Below, in pieces: positions 7,941 to 14,495 of a DNA stretch of 39,243 nt. Source of the stretch: an uncultured Kiritimatiellota bacterium (GTDB taxonomy: Bacteria; Verrucomicrobiota; Kiritimatiellia; RFP12; UBA1067). Location: NCBI GenBank assembly GCA_934675625.1, contig CAKURH010000025.1:1-39243 (forward strand), given 5' to 3'. A program made the translations under genes and the position numbers. The notes beneath the pieces were generated by a model that did not search any database, was not told the DNA's origin, and saw only the letters and a list, made by a program, of their open reading frames with translations. Every line of letters starts with the position of its first letter. Positions within the stretch are counted from its first letter, which is position 1.

Positions 7941-8615
7941 ATGAACGTGCGCATTGACGAGTCGTGGAAGCGTGTGCTGGCGGACGAGTTCGAGAAGCCC
8001 TATTTCGCCGAGCTCGTGAGATTCGTCCGCGCGGCGTATGCGCGGAGCGTGTGCTATCCGCCGGCGAAGCTGATCTTCAACGCCTTTGACCGCACGCCCT
8101 TTGACCAGGTGAAGGTCGTCATCCTCGGACAGGACCCCTACCACAATCCGCGCCAGGCGCACGGGCTCTGCTTCTCGGTGCAGAAGGGCGTGCAGCTGCC
8201 GCCGTCGCTCGTCAACATCTACAAGGAGTTGCAGGACGAGTTCGGCGGCGACTTCCTCTCGCGCGACGGCGACCTCACGCACTGGGCCGAGCAGGGCGTC
8301 CTGCTCCTGAACGCGACGCTGACGGTCGCGGGTGGTGACTCGTCGATGGCCGGGTCTCATCAGGGGCGTGGCTGGGAGACGTTCACCGACGCGGTCGTCC
8401 GCAAGCTCGCCGAGGAACGCGAAGGGCTCGTCTACCTGCTCTGGGGCTCCTACGCCCAGCGCAAGGCGGCGTTCGTCGACCGGTCGAAGAACCTCGTCCT
8501 CGCCTGTGCCCACCCGTCGCCGCTTTCCGCGTTCCGGGGCTTCTTCGGGTGCGGGCATTTCAAGGCGTGCAATGATTACCTCGCGGCGCACGGGAAGGAA
8601 CCGATCCGGTGGTGA
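7941..8615 (+). CDS. ung: Uracil-DNA glycosylase, family 1
   Basis: Removes uracil from DNA as the first step of base excision repair. The 224-aa protein has every family-1 signature: the water-activating loop VVILGQDPYHNPRQAHGLCF (Asp65), the Pro/Ser-rich PPSLVNIYKEL, the uracil-binding VLLLNATLTV and the HPSPLSAFRGFFG DNA-intercalating loop with His191. Length matches the family (220-230 aa). ATG 7941 has GGAG 9 nt upstream. The last codons overlap the GTG start of the next gene by 7 nt, so they are likely cotranscribed. Confidence 0.97.
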   Translation: MNVRIDESWKRVLADEFEKPYFAELVRFVRAAYARSVCYPPAKLIFNAFDRTPFDQVKVVILGQDPYHNPRQAHGLCFSVQKGVQLPPSLVNIYKELQDEFGGDFLSRDGDLTHWAEQGVLLLNATLTVAGGDSSMAGSHQGRGWETFTDAVVRKLAEEREGLVYLLWGSYAQRKAAFVDRSKNLVLACAHPSPLSAFRGFFGCGHFKACNDYLAAHGKEPIRW

Positions 8616-9211
8616 GCCGCGAGGCCGTCCGGCTAATTGCGCCCTACGCGGCGTGGATGGCACTGATGGCTGCGCTGCCGGCGACGGCGACGGGCTATGC
8701 GGTGCGCACGGCGGTCGTCGCGCTTCTGCTCGCGGCGGTCGTCGTCTGGAAGTGGCGGGACGAGGGCACCAGCCCTGTCCTCCTGTCGGGCGCGGCGCGC
8801 GTGTGGGGGCTGTTGGTCGGGCTGTTCGTCTTCGGCCTGTGGATTCTGCCAGAGCAGGTTGACTGGCCGTGGTACCGCACGTGGTGCATCGTCGGCAAGG
8901 GCGGCACGCCGGCCGTGGCGGAGGCGAGCGCGGCGCTGATTGTCGTGCGGCTTGTCGGGAGCGCGTTCGTCATCTCCGTCGCCGAGGAGCTGTTCTTCCG
9001 CCGGTGGCTGATCGGCTTCGCGGGCTTCGGCTGGATGGTCGCGCTTTTCGCCGTCGAGCATGACCGTTGGCTCGTCGGCGCGCTGGCCGGCGCAATCTAC
9101 GGCGGACTTTACCTGTGGCGCGGCCTTGGCGCGGCGATTGTCGCGCACGCGACGACGAATCTCGTCCTCGGCCTGTGGGTGCTGCGCACGGGGCAATGGC
9201 AATTCTGGTGA
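8609..9211 (+). CDS. CPBP-family (CAAX protease-like) membrane protein
   Basis: A 200-aa multi-pass membrane protein with the three motifs of the CPBP (Abi/Rce1) intramembrane metalloprotease superfamily: Glu126-Glu127-x3-Arg131 (AEELFFRRWL), Phe-x3-His151 (FAVEHDRW) and His180-x3-Asn184 (AHATTNL). The long hydrophobic N-terminus and WILPEQVDWPWY loop resemble the subgroup annotated 'CAAX prenyl protease-related', often linked to exosortase systems. No exosortase or PEP-CTERM protein is present here. Substrate unknown. GTG 8609 or GTG 8612 are both possible starts; AAGGAA at 8595-8600 favours either. It overlaps ung and precedes the nucleosidase gene. Confidence 0.75.
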   Translation: MVSREAVRLIAPYAAWMALMAALPATATGYAVRTAVVALLLAAVVVWKWRDEGTSPVLLSGAARVWGLLVGLFVFGLWILPEQVDWPWYRTWCIVGKGGTPAVAEASAALIVVRLVGSAFVISVAEELFFRRWLIGFAGFGWMVALFAVEHDRWLVGALAGAIYGGLYLWRGLGAAIVAHATTNLVLGLWVLRTGQWQFW

Positions 9212-9251
9212 GGGAACAATGAAACGGGAAATGGATACGGGGAAAGAAGAA

Positions 9252-9878
9252 ATGGCTGTGCGCGCGTTCGTCATCGCCATGGAATCCGAAGCGGCGGCGG
9301 TGCGTCCGCACGTGAAGCTGGGCGACCGCCTCTACGTCTGCGGCGTCGGCAAGGTGAACGCGGCGGCGGCGACGCAAAAGGCGATTGACGCGGGGGCGAC
9401 CGAAATCTGGAACGTCGGCGTCGCGGGCGGATTCGATTCGGCGATGGCGGTCGGTGCGTGCTACGTCATCGACCGGGCCGTCGAGTACGATTTCGACCTC
9501 GCGCAGGTCAATGGCACGCGCATCGGCGTCCACAACGAGCGCACGACGCCGTATTTCGCCTGTGTGGCGGATTTCGCGCCGAACCTGCCGCGCGCAACGT
9601 TGGCGACAGGCGACCGCTTCAACGACAGCAAGGCCGACGATGCGACGCTGGTCGACCTCGGCGCGACCGTGCGCGACATGGAAGGCGCGGCGGTCGCGCA
9701 CGTCTGCGAGACGAACGGCGTGCCGTGTCGGATGGTGAAGTGCCTGAGCGATGTCCACGGAAAGGGCTCGATGACGGGGCAGTACAGGGACAACCTCGCG
9801 AAAGCCCTTGCGGCGCTGTCCGCGACGGTTGCTTCGGTGATGTCGGCGACGGTCACGCCCCAGGACGTCTTGACATAG
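9252..9878 (+). CDS. MTA/SAH-type nucleosidase (PNP/UDP superfamily)
   Basis: A cytoplasmic hydrolase of the nucleoside phosphorylase fold. The 208-aa protein has the N-terminal FVIAMESEAAAV, the glycine motifs VCGVGKVNAAAATQ and GVAGGF, the purine-site region LATGDRF, the ribose-site DMEGAAVAHVCE and the catalytic Asp in VKCLSD. MTA/SAH nucleosidase (salvage and quorum-signal precursor formation) is most likely, with futalosine hydrolase as an alternative. ATG 9252 is preceded by GGGGAAAG; an earlier in-frame ATG at 9219 would add eleven polar residues before the beta strand that normally starts the fold. The last eight codons may read into unrelated sequence, since the gene ends at the edge of a decayed island. 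Confidence 0.85.
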   Translation: MAVRAFVIAMESEAAAVRPHVKLGDRLYVCGVGKVNAAAATQKAIDAGATEIWNVGVAGGFDSAMAVGACYVIDRAVEYDFDLAQVNGTRIGVHNERTTPYFACVADFAPNLPRATLATGDRFNDSKADDATLVDLGATVRDMEGAAVAHVCETNGVPCRMVKCLSDVHGKGSMTGQYRDNLAKALAALSATVASVMSATVTPQDVLT

Positions 9879-9940
9879 AAGTTGATGACGACCTTAAGCG
9901 AGAATGCGAAGCCATCGGGATTTGATGACGCCAATAAATT
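9866..9940 (+). pseudogene. Possible RelB/DinJ-type antitoxin remnant
   Basis: One frame just past the nucleosidase end reads RLDIEVDDDLKRECEAIGI and then stops. This resembles the ribbon-helix-helix N-terminus of DinJ-like antitoxins (pattern: N-x-R-V-D-D-x-L-K-x-x-A-E-A-I). Another frame then reads DLMTPINFV, similar to the following 'GL-M-T-A-x-N-x-F' helix. No start codon, ribosome site or toxin partner was found. The match rests on about 25 residues in two frames and is weak. Confidence 0.25.
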
Positions 9941-10291
9941 TCGTATAACAGTGAGCGAGGAAAGCCGCTTTTCTATTTGTTCCATTGCCATCTGTCTATT
10001 TTGGAAGGTGGCAGTGGTTTATCATAAAAGATCGGTTGTTTGCACCTGGATGTTTCTGAAATGTCCTTGTTCCTCGTGGGGACAGGCCCCCATTTCGCCT
10101 CAATCATTATGCCTACGGTTCTGTCCTGGCGTGGCTCTATTCGACGGCGGCAGGGATACGTCCTTCCGAGGACGGGGCGGGATTAGACCGCTTTGTCCTT
10201 GCGCCGCAGCCCGACCGCCGGCTCGGTTCGCTCACGGCGACGTTCCGCACAACGAACCGGGTGCGAAAGGACGGGTTGACGTGGTGAGGCG
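9879..10291. other. Gene-poor, AT-richer decayed interval
   Basis: This 413-base gap holds a possible antitoxin fragment (to about 9940), about 150 bases with no recognisable coding content and lower GC than the flanks, and a rhamnosidase C-terminal fragment (10099-10287). It ends 4 bases from the convergent fic stop codon. No clear promoter was found; TATAAC at 9947 is weak. Confidence 0.6.
10099..10287 (+). pseudogene. GH78 alpha-L-rhamnosidase C-terminal fragment
   Basis: Bases 10102 onward translate as NHYAYGSVLAWLYSTAAGI and later PDRRLGSLTATF, ending at a TGA (10285-10287). This matches the intact GH78 enzyme in the same window (27805-30408; NHYAYGAVLAWIYKTAAGI, PDRRLGSVTAEY): 29 of the first 46 residues are identical without gaps. 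The homology stops a few residues before NHYAYG and again near the stop, so only the end of the catalytic barrel and the start of the C-terminal beta domain survive. There is no start codon or upstream domain. It is a relic of a paralogue or a transferred gene. Confidence 0.82.
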
Positions 10292-11803
10292 TCAAAGCGA
10301 TTGGATGAAGGCGATGAAGTCTTCGATCTTTCCGTTGACGCTTGCGGTCTCAAGGCTTTGCATATAGCGGGTGCGCATTTCGACTGGGATGACGATCCAG
10401 CGTCCGCCGCCGGCGACAAGCGCGGCGTTCATGATGAAACGCGCCGTGCGTCCGTTTCCGTCGGCATAGGGGTGGATGTGGACGAAGAAGAAGTGTCCGA
10501 GCAGGGCGCGGATGCGGTAATCTCGTTCGGATCGGAGGAGGTCGAAGAATGCTTCCATGGCATCGGGAAGGGCGGATGCCGGGGGCGGCGTGTAGCGAGA
10601 GCCGGCGATGTAGACTTGACCTCGGCGGTAGCCGAGGAGGTCGGACGCTTTGATGAGCCCGGCCTCGACGCAGGGCTGGAAGAGTTCCCGGTGCCAGTTG
10701 GCGAGTTCTTCGGCAATTGTTTCGCCGGGGTCTGCGCCCTTGACGATTGTTTCGATGGAAGCCCTGACCTTGCGGTAGGCACGGTAGTAGCCGGAAGCGG
10801 CGAGCGCATTCCTATGGTCTTGGTCAGTTGGGCTGTCAGGCTGCCAGTTGCCCTCGGCGATTCGCCGGATGAGGTCTTCGGAGACGCGATAGCCCTCGAT
10901 GGAGAGCGAATGATAGGAGTCGGCGACGTAGCCGTCATCGATGTCCTTCAGGATTTCCTGAAGGGGACGCAAGGCGGTCGAAGCTTCGACTTGCGCGAAC
11001 AGAGGCCGTATGCGCCTGCGCATGTCCGCCCACAGGAGTCGAAGACGTGCGGCAATGGGCGAGCATTCGAGCAGGAGTACGGGTTCTGGCGCGTGTTCAA
11101 ATGGGTCTGTCTCAATGATGCGGCGACCAGCTGCCTTCAAGATGTCGTGCACCGCCTCTGCGACATCGGTTCGTCCACAGGCTTTGAGCGCGCCAATCAG
11201 GCGACCGGCAGAGGCTTCGCCGACGCTTTGCACGGACGCTTTCAGTGCGTCATTGACGGCGAGCGCGGCGAGACAGGCTCTCGTTTCTTTTGGATGGCTT
11301 AAATAGAAGCCTGGCGAACAGCGCAACAGGGCTTCGTGAATCGGATAGACGTTCAGCCCATAGGTCGGGTCCTTTTCTCTGTGGGCAGGAAGTCTTGCCG
11401 TGATGTTGAGGATCGAGGTCTCGTGCAGGAGCTTTTGGATGGAGTTTGATCCTTTTCGCACACGCACGATGACTTGGCGTGGAATGACGGTTGCTCCGCT
11501 CAGGACGGAAATGGATTCTTCGGGCGTCAGGCACCAGTTTTCGCCAAAGCGGCTGTTGCAGTAGGCGGCGACAAACGACCAATAGGAGGCGAACCAGGAG
11601 ACGGTCGTTCCCGCATGCGTTGGTGATGAGGCGATGTACCAGCCTTTGAGGACTTGTTCAAGAAATCCGTTTTGAAGAAGAATCTTGGTATTGGCAACGC
11701 CGAGAACGCCGCTCCCATGAAAGACACTGCCGACGCCGGAGTCCTGTTGGTTCTTCAGTGCGCGGAGTGCAATTGCAAGTTCAGATGGTCGATGTGGTTT
11801 CAT
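10292..11803 (-). CDS. Fic-domain protein with N-terminal AbiEi-like domain, self-inhibited class
   Basis: A 503-aa protein. Residues about 1-110 look like the winged-helix/AbiEi-type region (SELAIALRALKN...VFHGSGVLGVANTK...GWYIAS), the middle is helical, and the C-terminal Fic domain (about 290-500) carries the complete active motif HPYADGNGRTARF with His444. Fic enzymes usually transfer AMP (or other NMPs) to hydroxyl side chains. An inhibitory SxxxEG motif (Ser299-Glu303-Gly304) lies before the Fic core, the class II arrangement in which the same polypeptide blocks ATP. ATG 11803 is the start; a GTG at 11845 only reads through the promoter. No separate antitoxin gene is adjacent. It lies in an AT-richer island, convergent with a pseudogene. 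Confidence 0.88.
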   Translation of the reverse strand: MKPHRPSELAIALRALKNQQDSGVGSVFHGSGVLGVANTKILLQNGFLEQVLKGWYIASSPTHAGTTVSWFASYWSFVAAYCNSRFGENWCLTPEESISVLSGATVIPRQVIVRVRKGSNSIQKLLHETSILNITARLPAHREKDPTYGLNVYPIHEALLRCSPGFYLSHPKETRACLAALAVNDALKASVQSVGEASAGRLIGALKACGRTDVAEAVHDILKAAGRRIIETDPFEHAPEPVLLLECSPIAARLRLLWADMRRRIRPLFAQVEASTALRPLQEILKDIDDGYVADSYHSLSIEGYRVSEDLIRRIAEGNWQPDSPTDQDHRNALAASGYYRAYRKVRASIETIVKGADPGETIAEELANWHRELFQPCVEAGLIKASDLLGYRRGQVYIAGSRYTPPPASALPDAMEAFFDLLRSERDYRIRALLGHFFFVHIHPYADGNGRTARFIMNAALVAGGGRWIVIPVEMRTRYMQSLETASVNGKIEDFIAFIQSL

Positions 11804-11835
11804 GGCCGCAGATTTACTATTTTTTAGATGCGTGT

Positions 11836-11844
11836 ATTTTATCA
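11836..11844 (-). promoter_or_regulatory. Extended -10 promoter for the Fic gene
   Basis: On the - strand the sequence is TGATAAAAT, a TGn extended -10 with one mismatch to TATAAT. It ends 32 nt before ATG 11803. No Shine-Dalgarno is evident in the leader. Confidence 0.5.
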
Positions 11845-11973
11845 CGGATAAAGGGGGCGATGCAAGGGTAGAGAGATAAATATGAATGAAATTCGATGTA
11901 AATGCGCGTTTTCAGATGCTGAAACACTATGTTTTAGAGTCGTTTCTAAAGCGAGTACATTTGCCGGCGACTG

Positions 11974-12825
11974 TCAAGGGGATTGGCGAAAGGCCGTTGG
12001 CGTCTTTCCCGTGAATTTCCGGAACGTGTTGCAGAAGAAGGCCGTCGAATTGAATCCGCACCGGCGTGCGATGGTTTCAATCGGTTCGTCGGGGCGGCCT
12101 TTGAGGAACGTCCCGGCGCGCTCGATGCGCCGACGGATGATGTAGTCGTTCGGCGGCATCCCCATGGCGGCGCTGAAAAGGGCGAAGAAACGGCTTCGTC
12201 CGTAGCCGGAGAGCGTCACGAGGCGGTCGCTGGTGATCCGATTCGCAAGGTTCGCGTCAATCCATTCGCAGATTTTCGGGATGAGTCGGTCATTGTGGCT
12301 CATCACCTCCCCGGACTTCAGCACGCGGGCGGTTTCGGCGAAAAGCAGTTCGCACAGGATGCGCAGATGAAGGGCCGTTTCGGGATCTTCCGGATGGAAT
12401 GCCGTGATGGCGTCGCGCGTCCGGCGGAGGACGTTCAGGAGCGGCGAGGGAATCGGCGTGGCGGAAAGCGTATGGGCGGAGAAGTGTCCGAAAAGGCGGT
12501 TCAGGTCGTCAGGCGTGAACGCCGAGCCGAGGGCAGATCGTGCCGTGGGAGGTTCGCAGATGACGCCAATGCGCACGGAGGGCGCACCGACCTCGTCCAC
12601 GGCGCGATGATTCAGCCCCGGCGGCAGGATGGCGAAGTTACCGCCGGGAACGACCAGCGGCTTCCGTGCGCCTTGGATTTCCCAGACGAACCGGCCGCGC
12701 AGGACAAAGTGGAATTCGCATCCCGTGTGGCAGTTCCACGCGACACGGCGCGACTCCCGGTCTTCGATGAGACCGATTCGCCGAATGAGCGGAAAGCCAA
12801 AGCGGACGCCCTTGAAGTGGTTCAT
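11974..12825 (-). CDS. AraC-family transcriptional regulator
   Basis: A 283-aa one-component regulator. The N-terminal half is a cupin-like ligand domain (about 15-110), with HTGCEFHFVLRGRFVWEI and FAILPPGLNHRAVDE. The C-terminal region (about 185-283) has two helix-turn-helix motifs, ending PNDYIIRRRIERAGTFLKG ... IETIARRCGFNSTAFFCNTFRKFTG. It is divergent from the symporter gene with a 91-bp shared control region and probably governs the downstream glycan locus in response to a sugar. ATG 12825 was chosen because a TGGTATACT promoter ends 7 nt before it; the open frame continues 22 codons upstream only through that promoter. The mRNA should be leaderless. Confidence 0.9.
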   Translation of the reverse strand: MNHFKGVRFGFPLIRRIGLIEDRESRRVAWNCHTGCEFHFVLRGRFVWEIQGARKPLVVPGGNFAILPPGLNHRAVDEVGAPSVRIGVICEPPTARSALGSAFTPDDLNRLFGHFSAHTLSATPIPSPLLNVLRRTRDAITAFHPEDPETALHLRILCELLFAETARVLKSGEVMSHNDRLIPKICEWIDANLANRITSDRLVTLSGYGRSRFFALFSAAMGMPPNDYIIRRRIERAGTFLKGRPDEPIETIARRCGFNSTAFFCNTFRKFTGKTPTAFRQSP

Positions 12826-12832
12826 GCGCGAA

Positions 12833-12841
12833 AGTATACCA
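12833..12841 (-). promoter_or_regulatory. Extended -10 promoter of the AraC gene (leaderless)
   Basis: The - strand reads TGGTATACT, then 7 nt, then ATG at 12825. With transcription starting about 7 nt after the -10, the first transcribed base would be at or next to the A of ATG. Confidence 0.65.
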
Positions 12842-12848
12842 CATTTCC

Positions 12849-12860
12849 CCACGCGCGTGG
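12849..12860. promoter_or_regulatory. Perfect 12-bp palindrome in the AraC/symporter control region
   Basis: CCACGCGCGTGG is self-complementary. Its centre lies about 29 bp upstream of the predicted AraC start of transcription, overlapping where a -35 would be, and about 50 bp upstream of the symporter -10. It could be an operator; AraC proteins more often use direct repeats, so the regulator is open. Confidence 0.4.
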
Positions 12861-12900
12861 TTGACGAATCGTCCAGCAGACCAATTTTCAATCTCTTGTG

Positions 12901-12909
12901 TGATATAAT
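12901..12909 (+). promoter_or_regulatory. Extended -10 promoter of the symporter gene (leaderless)
   Basis: TGATATAAT ends 7 nt before the ATG at 12917. There is no room for a Shine-Dalgarno in the transcript and no -35 hexamer 17 bp upstream. Confidence 0.65.
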
Positions 12910-12916
12910 TCACGCC

Positions 12917-14062
12917 ATGAACATTCAGGCGAACGGACTTGACCTTGCGGTGATCGCGGCCTATCTCGTGGGCACGACGGTCTTCGGGTGTTCGTTTTAT
13001 TTTCGCAGGGGTTCCGGCGGCGCGGCGGACGATTTCACGAAGGGCGGCGGACGGCTTCCCGGCTGGGCGCTGGCCCTTTCGGTGTTCGCGACGTATGTCA
13101 GCTCGATCTCGTTCCTCGCGCTGCCGGCGAAGGCGTATCTCGAATCGTGGAATGCGCTCGTCCTCTCCTTTTCGATTCCGTTTGCGGCGACCGCCGCGGC
13201 AGTCTGGTTCGTGCCGTTCTACCGGCGGCAGACGAGTGCGTCGGCGTATTCGTTTTTGGAGGTGCGCTTCGGCGTGTGGGCGCGGCTCTACGCGAGCGGG
13301 TGCTTCCTCGTGATGCAGTCGGTGCGCAGCGGCATGATCCTTTTTCTGCTGGCCCTGCTCCTGAAGACGATGCTGGGCTTCTCCGTCCCGGCCGTCATCT
13401 GCGCGATCGGTCTCGCGACGACGCTGTATGCGATGATGGGCGGGCTGAGGGCCGTCGTGTGGACGGATGCGGTTCAGGCCGTCATCCTGATCGGCGGCGC
13501 GCTCGTCTGCCTTGTCGTGCTGGCCTGTGCCCTGCCGGCCGGCCTCGCGGCGGGCGTCTCGTCCGCCTGGAAGGCGGGCAAGCTCTCGTTCGGCGACCTG
13601 TCCGTCACGGACTGGAGCCGCGAGACGTTTTGGGTGACGTTCGTCTACGGCGTCTTCCTGAACCTGCAGAACTTCGGCATCGACCAGAGCTACACGCAGC
13701 GGTACGTCGCGGCGCGGACGGGGCGGGAGGCCGTCCGCTCGATGTTCGCCGGCGCGATGCTCTACGTGCCCGTCTCACTTGTGTTCGTCGCGATCGGCAC
13801 GCTCCTCTGGGCGTGGGTCGCCGCGCATCCAGGCGCTGTCCCGGCGGACGTTCTCGCGAAGTCCGACGCGGTGTTCCCGTGGTTCATCGTGCATCGTCTG
13901 CCCGTGGGCGTCTCGGGGCTGCTCGTCGCGGCCATCATCGCGGCGGCTTCGACAAGTCGGGCAAGCCCGTGGCGGCGGATGGGCGTTCCGACGACGGCGA
14001 GGCGATTGTCCATGACAGGATTGATCAGGCGCCTCGTCACTTCGCCCGAAATCGTTTGCTGA
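12917..14062 (+). pseudogene. Sodium:solute symporter (SSS family), 3' truncated
   Basis: The 381-aa product begins as a typical SSS transporter: LDLAVIAAYLVGTTVFGCSFYFRRG, DDFTKGGGRLPGWALALSVFATYVSSISFLALPAKAY with the Na+-binding TM1/TM2 region, then MMGGLRAVVWTDAVQAVILIGG and NLQNFGIDQSYTQRYVAARTGREAVRSMF. Homology ends at GLLVAAIIAAA (about residue 345), where the family continues with MSTISSSLNS and four or five more helices. The last 36 residues here are an unrelated arginine-rich tail. Symporters of this group next to yhcH and sialidases usually import sialic acid or related sugars. The lost helices include the conserved Na+-site Ser/Thr of TM8, so activity is doubtful. Confidence 0.82.
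13944..14004. repeat. Deletion junction with a short inverted repeat
   Basis: Between the last symporter-like codon and the first yhcH-like codon are about 60 bases including CTTCGACAAGTCGGGCAAGCCC, given here as CTTCGACAAG plus the inverted repeat CGGGCAAGCCCG (13958-13969). The block looks like dispersed TTCGACAAGCTC-type repeats found in many genomes. The symporter 3' end and the usual yhcH start are both missing here. Confidence 0.45.
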
Positions 14063-14481
14063 AGCAGGCGTTTGATTTCATCCGTACGCATGACTTGGCC
14101 AGCTTGCCGATTGGACGCTATGCGATTGCCGGCGACGACTGCTATGCGCTCGTTCAGGAACTCGACCTGAAGCCTCTTGCCGAAGGGCGGCTGGAACTCC
14201 ACCGGGACTACATCGACATTCAATTGCCCATTGACGGACCGGAGACTTTCGGTCTGGCGAATCCCCCGCCGCGTGTGCTTTCGGAGGCCCGGTGGGACGG
14301 GCGGGACATCGTGTTTTTCGATGCGCCGATGAAGACCGTCACGGTCAAGCCGGGCGAGTTCATCATGATGTTCCCCTTGCGCGGTGCGCATGCGCCCTGC
14401 CTGACGGACGGCCCGTCTCGCCGCATTCGGAAACTCGTCATCAAGGTGAGAGCCGAGAATTTCACGAACGACACCAAATAA
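13969..14481 (+). CDS. yhcH: YhcH/YjgK/YiaL family sugar protein, start displaced
   Basis: A beta-sandwich cupin-like protein of the DUF386 family, linked to catabolism of sialic acid and other acidic sugars (possibly anomer handling). Core evidence: HDRIDQAPRHFARNRLLKQAFDFI, the metal-site region LELHRDYIDIQLPIDGPE and FIMMFPLRGAHAPCL with the closing KLVIKV strand. Homology starts at codon 14005 (ATT), where the family usually has MI-x-D. The only usual start codon in frame nearby is GTG 13969, which would add twelve unrelated residues. It seems to have lost its own start in the deletion that truncated the symporter; expression could rely on GTG 13969 or ATT 14005. AAGGAG for the next gene follows its stop. 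Confidence 0.72.
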   Translation: MAADGRSDDGEAIVHDRIDQAPRHFARNRLLKQAFDFIRTHDLASLPIGRYAIAGDDCYALVQELDLKPLAEGRLELHRDYIDIQLPIDGPETFGLANPPPRVLSEARWDGRDIVFFDAPMKTVTVKPGEFIMMFPLRGAHAPCLTDGPSRRIRKLVIKVRAENFTNDTK

Positions 14482-14495
14482 AAAGGAGAAAATCC

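Noticed and set aside
9461..9991. A - strand 176-aa frame overlapping the nucleosidase gene end
   Set aside because: It covers the antisense of conserved nucleosidase codons and contains no recognised domain.
11803..11845. GTG 11845 as the start of the Fic gene
   Set aside because: The GTG is part of the promoter -10 (GTGATAAAAT); the first plausible start is ATG 11803.
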